Source: Allacma fusca (Eukaryota > Arthropoda > Collembola > Symphypleona > Sminthuridae). Taken from it: a stretch of DNA of 64,000 nt. Positions 1 through 11,400 of the stretch are shown here, piece by piece. The stretch's first letter is position 1. Each line of letters begins with the position of its first letter. A program made the translations under genes and the position numbers. The notes beneath the pieces were generated by a model. It did no database searches, was not told the DNA's origin, and worked only from the letters and a program-made list of their open reading frames with translations. The DNA lies in assembly GCA_947179485.1 (NCBI GenBank), contig OX359247.1, positions 37,610,801-37,674,800 of the forward strand. Reading direction: 5' to 3'.

Positions 1-3000
1 CCAGCACTGAAATTAAATAAATCACAATAATAAATTATCCTCAATCAAGGAATTCCATATCCTAAAATTTTCCCACTGCCTACTGCTTACTCAATAATCA
101 ATGAAACAATAGACACTCCAACCATTCAAAACAAAACTTTAAAGGACATGTAACGACATTTCATGTAAATACTCCCCAATTGATTTTTTATATTGATTCC
201 CAGAATCCAAAACAAATCCCTCTATTTGGTCCAAGGCTCTCATTCAGAGTGTAAATTTATATTAATCTATTTTCCAACCCGACACACAACCAACTCTTGT
301 CAGCTACTTCCAGCAAACCTACCAGCCTACCATCAGACAGAACAACCAGAAACAACTGTAAACAACCAAGGTCTTAGCTCTAGACTCAATCAAACAACGA
401 AAAAGAGTTTAACACAACTTTGCAAATTACATCACTTAACAGAACAATATCCCCGCAAAGCATGCCCGCACCACACCATAATCCCTCAACGACTGCACAT
501 TAACAACGCCACACATTATTGTCCTAGCATGTAGCTATTAAGCTATTAACCTCATTAAACGGTCAAATGATACTTTAACGACGCACCTCAAAACTAACAC
601 ACCACATAACCAAAATCCAAGGGCACCATTTAAAGCAAGTCACTGCTCTACACCCTCGTACTTGCATGACAAACATTTTTTGAATAATTTTGAATTTCCT
701 TGATAAAAACAATTATAATTATTACACTTGCCTGCCCTCACAAGGAATTCCACCCTCAATTCCTGTCCGTTTAAAGAGTGAGTCTCCAACGGGAAATATT
801 TCAATGGAGTCAAATCAATTGAACATCTTTTCCCCTTTCGATCCTAAACAAGTCCAACCGGAGATCCAGAGATGACGATAAGACGATGAAATACTGAGTC
901 CGGGTCTGATGTAATAATAAAGCAGGAGAAGGATAAAACGTATGGAATAACGTACAATCTCCAGTGACTTCACAATTGCCGAATGTTCGGAAAAAGTTGA
1001 TGTATGGTAGATGATGATGATACGGGATATGATCCCGTCCTAGTCCGTCCGTGTGTTCAACTCCAACAGATTCCTCCGATAATATTTTCACGTTCACATT
1101 TGAAACTCCCACTGATTTCTTACACTGCCTCAAGCCTCTTGTTATTATGCAATGTAATGTCACTGTATAAACAAACAAATCCCCTCATTACACATACGCA
1201 GCCTTTAGCGTGCCCGTCGCTCTTGTTGTTACGTCAACTCCGATTGGTGTTGAGGCCCCCAGACAAACATGAGTATCTGAGCTCTCCTATTCTTCTAATC
1301 ATTTAATCACGCTCCATGACTGCTATAAAATTAAACTGAGAGGGCTCTATATGAGAAAGAGAGGATAATTAAAAGAATAATAGGATAAGTTAATTAATTT
1401 TTTTTAAAGACGTTTATTTGGTCTTAAATACTAAAGTACGGTGTTTGCAATCATAACACTACAGTGACCTCTTCATAAAGGGACCCTTTTACAAAAATTC
1501 AACTATAAAAGGGTCAGAGTAGAAATGCTCTTAGAGATGTCTCTTCTTTTAAGATCTAAACTATAAGTTATGCGTACAATTACTTCCACAGGGGGGTTCT
1601 TATTTATTTATTACTGCATCATTTTTTTTGTCTTGCTACTGCCAATGATTTTGCCCTGTTATTGTCAAACTGTTTAAACCTGAAAGTCCTACCTGACTTC
1701 TTACGATAAGGTGTAAGTAGGATAAGAGTAAAGTCAAGCAATTTTTTTAATACAGCAGGTTGCATAGTTGATTTTTTCCTATGGGCTCAATAGTGGAATG
1801 ATTTATGAGACCCAAGTCTGCTGGAGCCAATGGTGGAGAAATAAATTCTACCCAAGAGATATGTATGTATGTATTTTAGGGGGTCCCACAACCAAAGTTA
1901 TGGGACACTGCTCAGGCCATCAGTGGGCCCATTGCAGATTACCCTGTCGAACATGTTAATTTACGAATAGCATTGGAAGAGTGAGCATGGGATGTCCACT
2001 TTCCTGAATTTGCTTATCCGATTTCGTATCCCTAAGTTGCTATTTGGGCAACTGCTTTACTAAGATATGCAATCTACTCAAGTTATTTCAGGGGCTCCGG
2101 CTGCTATTCTACCAAGAGTAAAATGCAGGTGAGCCTCTGCACTTTATGCAGAACCTGAGGAATGTGCCAGATATTGGGACACTCACCCCCAAGTCAATAC
2201 CTCAAGGCAATGACGTGGATTCGTGGTAATCACTGCTAAATCAAAATGTCACAAAAGCCTATGGGTGCAAACTACCCGGGAATCAAGTGCTGATTCGGTG
2301 GTGACAAATCACTAACAGCACAAGGTAGCGTTATGGTGCAAGACGCTCGCCCGGTAGACACTTGACAGCAGGGATCACAACTCTCCAAGCAGAGAGACTC
2401 GGGTGGTGGAGACAAAAAAAAGAATTATGTGTCTCAAAGTTTTTATGCAGATCTGCCAAAAGATAAGGGAGCTCAGATGAGCACAACCTCACCTCTCGAC
2501 AGTCCTGTAGCCTACTACCCAAGAGATATATGAAGACATTTTTGTATCGCATTAAGTGACTGTGTGCTTCGGGGATAGATTTACGGGGCCAATCCTGGGG
2601 CCGGTCATGGTAAAAATCTTTAGGACCGTGGTAAAAGAATTTAAGGAAGGCCATCAGATTTACCCTTTTAGACTCATCGGTTGATTTTGATGTTTAGTTG
2701 ATTTTTTAGGATAACAATTTTGTTAGTAGTGCAGGAAATTCAGGCTTCATAACGGCTCTGAGCTGATTACAGGATAAATTCCAGGAACTTATTACACTGT
2801 GGATCTCTGGCTCTATTTGTATAGGAATTGAATGAAGCTTTGTAATCTTACCCGAGAGGGATGAATTCTGAAACAGTGATTCTCCACAGGGTGTAGGATA
2901 GGCGGTTACCTTTGGAATGGACTGACACTTGGAACGTTAGTACGGAGAAGCTATTGTGTCCAGACGAAGGTGTTCCTGTTTGTGGAGTGGAAGTTTAAGA

Positions 3001-4438
3001 ATATGAGTACTTAATTATGAGTATCTAGTAGTGTAGTAGTACTTATTATCTAGAGCACACTATTTTTACTTCGCACAGTTCACACACGGAGTGAGCGGAC
3101 TGATTGTGAGTATGGGAACAAAAACCGACTTGGTTTGCACGATGGCGGAATGACGTCGATAATGTGTCGCTTTTACATGTTATATGAAGGCTTGTTTTGT
3201 TACCTCTCTAAAAGTAACATTCTCTATTTCTGAGTAAGTAACAAAGATGTTATGCGAGCAACGAGCAGTAATAAACGGCTCACGGGGAGATTTCTTTTCA
3301 ATTGGTTTCGGACTCAATGAAAACAGTAATATTTGTAGATAGCCCTTTCCATAAAATTTCCTTCTACAAGTCATTGAAATATTACGCGTATGAAAGTAGA
3401 TATTTCTGTATTTTAAAAATTAGGGAATTGTATAATAATTATAAAGGAACAGCCAGTTGAGCCACTGGTGCTTCCCGTTCGCAGCTTTATTTATTTTTCT
3501 TCCTTTCCTTGGAAATTACATACGAGATAGGAGTATGGACCTGAGAAGTTCCGGTCTGCCAACTGTCGTTGCACCTTATAACGAACTCCTAATCACATCC
3601 AGTCCAAAACAAGTGACGAATAGTACATTGCAACCACTTGTAATTTTTCTCAGGAATTCTTGAATCAGTTAAAGGCCTTGAGAACTAGTTGTGAAAAAAT
3701 TCGTGCAATTCCCAAGAACAGGAAAAAATAAGCTATTTACCTACTTACTACACGGGTTATTGTATCACAGTGCCCATCTGAATGTTAGCAGCATTATAGC
3801 TACGTGTTTTAAAATGATACGGATATATTGCTACACTATTGTAATGATACATACTTACTGAAACGAATAGTAGGGACGAGTTTATAAAGACCTTATAATT
3901 TATTATTATGGATAAATCGATAATAGAAATAACATGAAAGAACCTTCTGGTTACATGTGTCACGATCACCCTCACATCTTCTACACCACCTGTAAATACA
4001 AAGGGGTTCGATTGTTGGCCCGAGCAGTATCCCATTAATTTTGTTTATGGGACCAGTAATTACAAATATACAATACAATAAGAGTAAATACATACAATAA
4101 TAGGAAAGAAAAGCTAAAGCATTTTACAGGAGTGCCTGCACATTTAATTTAACATTACATCAATATTATTTCTTTTATCAAAACCTAATTGAATTAAGGT
4201 ACATACTTGACAGAGCGTCGTGCCGACGCTTAATTTTATTTTTCCCGTCCTCCGTCGGGGGTGGAGTTCGAGTACAAATGCACAAGATGAAACTGTATTT
4301 TTGTTATATGTACATAGGTATGTAATATGAATTTAAAAGTTGATATGGAATTTTTTGACACTTATCGGTAAAAAAAATTATGCTGCGCACAGAACGTATA
4401 AAACTTGATGTTCATTTATTTTTATCACGTATCTGTAA
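1..4438. other. Intergenic, no supported gene
   Basis: I see no coding region with recognisable family motifs, conserved splice structure or RNA-gene signature here. Open frames exist, for example 810-1178 on the minus strand and 1768-1959 on the plus strand, but they are short, low in complexity and resemble nothing I know. Bases 1 to about 800 are rich in A and C and poor in G on the plus strand. The same bias occurs over the minus-strand TER94 introns, so this could be the 5' part of a minus-strand gene running off the left edge; that is only an inference. A short hairpin (GCGTCG...CGACGC) lies near 4,215-4,230. Confidence 0.5.
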
Positions 4439-4443
4439 ATAAC
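4439..4443. repeat. Target-site duplication, left copy (ATAAC)
   Basis: ATAAC directly precedes the 5' LTR and is repeated exactly at 12388-12392 after the 3' LTR. Five bases is the usual duplication length for Ty1/copia integrases. A six-base reading (AATAAC) is possible if the last A of the LTR is counted differently. Confidence 0.9.
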
Positions 4444-4891
4444 TGTTGAAAGTTAAGTCATGGCAGAGTTATGTCTGACCATGCACTTTCAGTAATGTTC
4501 CGTTGAGTAATAATAAGTATTGATTACATCTTTGTGTGATTGTGAGATGCTCGGGCAGTAGCTCAGTGTCAGCACTCCGTGACAGGAAGTGCACACACAG
4601 CAAATACCTTAGTTAAGATGTAAAGGGGATTTCACACCTTGTGTTGAAATCCGGGCATGATGTTATTGGGTAATAAACATTTAACCTTTACTTATGATTA
4701 TGAAATAGTCAAGAATGTATGTATGCACTACATTAGGGTGATTATGACATTATGACCGTTGGTCAATAATATAATAATACCATGACATTTCTGTACCTTA
4801 TAAATATGTGTTTAGTTGTTAATAAAGAACAGTCGAAGAACTGATATTGTGAAGGTATAAGCTTCGGTTTTCAGTCTCTTTTATTTCAATA
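4444..4891 (+). repeat. 5' LTR
   Basis: This 448-bp repeat begins TGTTGAAAG and ends TTTCAATA, so it starts with TG but lacks the usual CA end. It contains a TATA-like TATAAATA at 4799-4806 and an AATAAA at 4821-4826, consistent with promoter and polyadenylation roles. It matches the 3' LTR base for base as far as I can read. Confidence 0.95.
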
Positions 4892-5417
4892 CGTTATCAA
4901 CACGCTCAAACTGTACTGTGAATAAATTAGAAATTTGTCGCAGCAACAGTTCTGAGTTCATCAAGTCACTGAAACAGAAAAGTTTTTGGAAAATATTTTC
5001 AAGTTAGTGAAGTAGCAGTCTAGAAAGTACAGTAATTTCGGACTACGGGGGGACAAGTATAAGTGCGAGCAGTGAACAGTTTTCAGTTATTTTTCTCTCA
5101 AAGAGTGAGGATTCGTTCAAACTACAGTCAATTTGTTTCTGCATAACTGAGAAGGTTATCATTAATAATTTTGACTTCGTGAATTCATCGCAAACTGTGT
5201 GTGAAAAACTAGTACAAACTTACTCTCTCACATCACCCCAACCACGACCTTATAGAAACCAACTTTTATTACGAAAAATTACTGAACAATTACTAGCTTC
5301 CGAGAAGGTTGCAGTTAAGGATCAGAATTTGGAAAGTTTTGGTTGTCAAAAGTAAACTAAACATTTTTGTTAAGCGTTCTACAAATTCGAGAAGAATTTG
5401 AGAATTAATAACAATAT
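4892..5417 (+). other. Retrotransposon 5' leader
   Basis: This 526-nt untranslated leader lies between the 5' LTR and the ATG of the polyprotein. The first bases (CGTTATCAACACGCTC) should hold the primer-binding site. They do not obviously complement the 3' end of a common tRNA, so a half-tRNA primer, as used by Drosophila copia, is possible but unproven. A potential splice donor (AAAA then GTAAAC) near 5351 could serve a subgenomic envelope RNA; this is speculation. Confidence 0.6.
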
Positions 5418-8400
5418 ATGTCAGGCAAAGGAACTACACCACCGGTTAGTCCTAACACAGCGAAAAAGCAAGCTCAAGCTCAAGCTCAGAATCAAGGAGC
5501 AGCAGCTAACGCTATTCCAGTCATGGCAAATCAAACTGTACATCGTACGTACAAATTGGATTCGTCAAAATACCCGAAGCTGGCGGGGGCACATAATTAC
5601 CTCGACTGGCGCAGGGCTCTCCACGCAGTTTTTTGTGGAGCAGATATGCAAGATGTAGTATATGGAACTACTCGTTTTCCTTCAACCGGATCGGATGAAG
5701 AAAAGAAAGAATGGCATCGCACGGATATGGCAGCTTATGGAATTATCCTTATGGCCTTGGATAATAAAGCAACTATCCTCACGCGGTCTTGCAGAACTTC
5801 CACTGAAATGTGGAACAAGCTTAAATCAGCTTATGGAGCGTCAAATTCCTTATCATTGGAAGACCTCAAGGATCAATTCCGGGAATTGAAAGTCACCCCG
5901 GATTGTAATGCAATGGAAGTTTTGGAAAAACTCCAGGATTTGCAAGGCTTAATTAACAGCCAATTGAAACCCGGGAAGGGTCCCTTAGACGAAGACGATG
6001 TCATCAGCCAATGCATCCATGCAATGAAGGGCGGATACTATGAAAGTTTCGTCACCATGTGGAGGGGGCAACCTGAGGTTGAACGGACCATGGGAAATTT
6101 CCAATCCCAGTTACGTCTGTTTATCACACATAAACAGTCTGATGCACCATCAGAACGTGCAATGTTCGCCGGGCACCCAAAGGCACAGGGAGGGAATCCC
6201 AAAGCAAATGGGAACAATGCCAACAATGGGAAGGCGAAGAAAAAACCAGGCACCTGCCACAATTGTGGGAAGAAAGGGCACTGGAAAGCAGAATGCCGCT
6301 CAGAGAAAAAAGAGCGTAAGGAGCAAGCCCCGAAAGAGCAAAAGCAGGAGGGCAACAAGGATGAGAAATCCCAAAAGCCCAAGCAACCTCAAGAAATTAG
6401 AGCCTGTATGTTAAGGCCTATTTACACTCCCGGGAAGACAATTGCCCTCAGCTCAACACACTTCAAGCCCTCAACAGGAAGAATTAGGCGCTCCGCATTC
6501 CAATGGGTATGCGACACAGGGGCCTCAGTTCATTTGTGCGGCCAAAAGGACTGGTTCTCAACTTTTGAAGAATTTGCTGAACCTTGGAAGCTCATGGCGG
6601 TAAGCGACAGGCCTGTGGATTGCCCGGGAAGGGGAACCATAGTGCTTGAAGCAAAAGTCCGTGGTCGTTGGGAACCTCTGGTTTTGGATGATGTCATCTA
6701 TTACCCAGGAGGAATAAATCTGTTCTCCGTCGGAACCTACAACAGGTTGGGATACAGATACATGATGGATGGTACACAGTCTGTGTTTATCAACAAGGCT
6801 ACGGGAGAGGAAACTATCAATGCAACTGAAGTGCATGATAAGATTCACATTATGAACTTCCGACTACCAACAAGTTTTCCCAGGGCACTCGCAGTCATCG
6901 GTATTTCAAGGCCAATAAGTCAACGCTGGCATGAAAGGATGGGCCACATGAACTTTGAGTTCCTCCACAAAACCTTCAAAGATGGCGCGGCACACCTCAG
7001 AGAGGACGACCGCATAGAGAAGAAATATAAGTGTGAGATATGTGCCATCACTAAGATGAACAATGAGTCATTCAAAACTCAAACCCATGACAAGCAGTAT
7101 GAGACAGGAGAACTGTTACATGCTGACCTTGTACATGCAGCAGCTACTTCCAACCAGAGATGCAAGTATTATTTACTTGTGAAAGATCATGCCTCAAACT
7201 ACAGGCTGGGATACTTTCAAGTGGATAAAACAGCTGATTGTACAGTCATCAACCTCATTGATGCAGTGAACTTTATTTCCACTCAGACAAAAAATCCCGT
7301 GAGGCGATTTAAGTCTGATAATGGGACGGAATTTAAAAACTCCAAATGGGCCACATTCTGCTCACAGAGAGGAATTGCTCATGAATTTACCCCTGCTTAC
7401 AATCCTCAATCAAATGGAAAGATTGAACGGGAGGTCCAGACCATCACCAAAATGGCTCGGGCGATGTTAGTGGAAGCAGGTCTTGGAGAGAATCACTGGC
7501 AAGATGCAGTAGCTATGGCTGTGTACTTACTCAACCGAGTTTTAAGTACAACCAACACAAAAATGTCACCTATAGAGATGGTGACTGGAAAGAAACCGAA
7601 TCTTTCCCATCTAAGGATTTTTGGATGCCCTGCCATCAGTGGCAAGCAAAAGGATCCGGCAAAATGGGGCAAACAAGGACGCAAGGGCCTTTATGTAGCA
7701 AATGTCCCAGACACAAAGCAGTATAAAATGTGGGATACTGTAAAAAAGGAATATTTTTACACCCGACATGCACTCTTTTATGAGGAAGTAATGACAACTG
7801 ATGCAGGAGTGGGAAAAAATCCTGGAAAGATTTTTCTCGACCAACTCCCGGAAAGCTCAGTTCAGGAGGTTGAAACCATCTCATCAGATGAAGAACCTGA
7901 GGACATCACAATTGTGAAGCAAGTTCAATTTGTGCCAAATCCTCTACATACTCCTCAAATGCCGGCCCAAATTCCAGCTCCTCCGAGCCCTCAGCCCGTG
8001 TTCACTCCAAGATTGACATCCACTCCTGTAAAAAGGACAACGATTCATCCGGCAGGAATTTCTAAAAAGTATAAGGAGACATTAAAGGCGAGAAGCCCTT
8101 CACTCCTTGATACTTTAGCTCCGGAGGAACCACCCAGACCAGAATCACCCATCCCAGGGTGTAGTACTCGACCATCAGCCCCGGTTCAAGTACAAACTGA
8201 TGATCCAGCAGTCGAATCAGATAGTGATGCACTAGTTATTGACGCTGGAAGTGGCAGTCTTGACTCGGAAACAGATTCTGATGAAGAATTTCAGTCAGCA
8301 AACCTAGACTCCACACAGAGTATTCCTCAAGTTTCATGGAATGACCAGATGGAACAATCAATTGAGGAAGAATTAGCTGATGCCTCCAGGGATACAGTAG

Positions 8401-11400
8401 TAATTCCACATGTACAATCTCCTCCTCCAACTCCAGGGGGGAGCAGCAGAGACACTCAGCCTCAAACAGCTCTCAGACGAACGACCAGGACTACAGCAGG
8501 AATACCCGGACCCAAATTTCAGGCCGGATTTTATGTCGGAGTGGATTGTTTTCATGCAGTTGGAAATTGCCCTCCGGAAAAAATCCCTGACAATTACAAA
8601 GTTCCAAAATCATTCAAAGATGTACGCCGTAATCGGTTTAAATTTGAGTGGGAGGAAGCTATGGACCAAGAACATTGCAGCCTCATTGAAAACAGGACTT
8701 GGAAATTAGTCAAACGTCCCCACAATGCAAAACTACTCAGAAATCGGTGGATTTTTGTAGAGAAAAAGTTACCTGACGGGGGGATTCGCAGAAAAGCTCG
8801 CTTAGTCGTCAAAGGATATGGTCAGCGACCTGAGATAGATTTTCATGAAACTTTCGCACCTGTTGTGAGATACGAAACAGTGCGAGCAGTATTTTTTGCC
8901 ATAGCTCAGCAGAACTTACAAGTCATTCAATTCGACGTGAGTACAGCTTTCCTGAACGCTCCTCTAGACGAGGAGGTTTATATGGAACAGCCGGAAGGCT
9001 ATGAAGTTTCAGGAGGGTATGTCTGTAAACTCGAGAAGGGTTTATATGGACTGAAACAAAGCCCTCGGAACTGGCACAAACTCATAAAGGCAAAACTCAT
9101 CTCCCTTGGATTTGTAAAGTCAGCCTATGACTCCTGCCTCTTCACCTACAACAGTGGAAACACACGAATGATACTCGCACTGTATGTAGACGATGGTCTC
9201 CTTGCGGGAAACAGTAAATCCTCAATGGACCTTATAATGAAAGAATTACGAGCCACCTATAAGATGACGTCAACAGAAGACGTGAGGAAATTCTTGGGAA
9301 TGGAAGTCATCATCACGGACACACAAGTTATGCTACATCAAGAAACGTACATAATGGAAGTTGCAAAACGGTTTAGTATGGAGAAGTGTGAAACTTCCAG
9401 CATACCAATGGCCGCTAATCCGGATTTAGATGTAGACATGTTCTCAAAAGATCATGATCCATCACTACCATACCAAGAGTTAGTAGGAGCTCTACTATTC
9501 ATATCAAGATGTACTAGACCGGACATTTCCTTTGCCGTGGGTAAACTGTCCCGCTACTTTCAATGTTACGAGAGAAAACACTGGGATGCAGCCAAAAGGG
9601 TATTGCGGTACCTAGTAACTACTAAGAAGCTAGGACTCTGTTACACTCGCTTGGCGGAAACGAGTTTTAAAGGATACAGTGATTCCGATTATGCTGGGGA
9701 TAAGAAGACTCGGAAGTCTACCTCAGGCATTATCTTCACTCTTAATGACTCACCTCTGCACTGGAAAAGTCAGAGGCAAACCCTCATCGCTCACTCCTCC
9801 ACGGAAGCTGAGTACGTTGCATTGAGCGAAGCTAGCAAAATGGGGGAATGGCTCAGGAACCTGTTAGCTGACATTGACATATACAATGTCACCCTGCCAT
9901 TCACAATTTTTACTGATAATCAGAGCAGTATGAAATTAGCGGCAAATCCGGAATTTCATGACCGGACAAAGCACATTGATGTGCGACACCACTACATCCG
10001 ATGGTTAGTGGAAACAGGGCAAGTAGAGATCAAATACTTACAAACTGGAAGGTTAGTGGCAGATATACTAACGAAGCCACTGGGTCGGCAACAATTCGAG
10101 CCCAAAATGGAATTACTCTCCCTCACTCGGAAACTGACGGTAGACGTAAAGGAACCTGACCAGCCTCAAACCAGCTCACAAGCAGTAAAGAGGGTATGTG
10201 CACTGTCATCACTGTGGAACGTGATACTGTTCATGCTTTTCTTTCCTCTGGTATTTTGCCAAAAATTCCAGGAGGGTAATGCTGTGATTTGGAGACGGAG
10301 CCTCACCCCAGCCATTGAAGGCTATAACTCTGTAGCTATGAGAATTAGCTTAATTTCGCCATGCAAATTTCTCCCGACGGAAGGCCTGACCACAATGGCC
10401 GCGGAGAGAATAATGAAGCAATGCGAGAATCAATATGAGAAATTATTCTTGGAAGAATTGCGGATGGCATGTCCACCAAAGGACACTCGGCTTCAGCGGG
10501 ACAAACGGGAACTCCTTACCCTAATATTTTTAATAATAGTGGTATGTACGGCAAGCGCCGGGATCGGCATTGGACTTTATGCATTACACAAGATCGATAA
10601 ATTGGAAATCACTCAGTTGGAAATTGAGAGAACTATGGATGACCTGGAGGAAAAAGTAAAGATCAACAGCGTCAACTTGGCCAAATTAAAGTTCGAGGTG
10701 GATAAAATGGCTCAGACGATTAACAATTTAATCAATGACGTTCATTTATTCCAAGAAAAAGTGATTGAGATTAATTATCTTGTATCCTACATAACTTCAA
10801 GATTGTTAGTAGGACGGGGGGTAGTACAAGAAACAAGACGGCTCTGGAATAAAAAGAAGATGGACAATAACTTCTTTGACTTCATGAACGTCTCCCTCCC
10901 GTGCGGTCAGGAATGCCCCATCGAATACGCAGAATTCCGTAGATGTTCGTTGGATCGAGAAGATTCCGAACTGGAACTACTTTTTGCGGTACCTGTTATG
11001 AGTAACATGACAGTGTTAGAGGCCGATCCCTTCTACCTAATGCTTAAGGATAAGGATCAGACATGTAAACTGGAATACATAGGCCCTGAAAATGCTCTTC
11101 TCTCACCTGAAGAGGACTGTCTCCGAGCTGTGGATATGAGGAGGGAATCCTCAACTCAGCTGTTTGCCTCTCGCTCAACTGAGTGTATGGAACTGGAAAT
11201 GGCCAAGGACGAGGGCAAATATTATAAGACCCTGCGTTGCCTTCCGAGCAAACCTGGAGATGAGAAAGAATTTGTTCAAGTTAAGACACATAACAACAAA
11301 TTCTATATATACTGCCCTGGAAGGGAGTATGTTAGAGGTGGCGACAAGAATAAAGTGAAATGCCCAAGCAAGGTGTTCACTTTGCCCCTCACAGCTACTT

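Noticed and set aside
810..1178. 122-codon minus-strand open frame
   Set aside because: No recognisable domain, and its composition is unlike the confirmed exons in this window. It may be an untranslated exon, but I cannot support a CDS.
6038..8812. Antisense and alternate-frame ORFs over the retrotransposon
   Set aside because: They are shadows of the 2,145-codon polyprotein with no motifs of their own.
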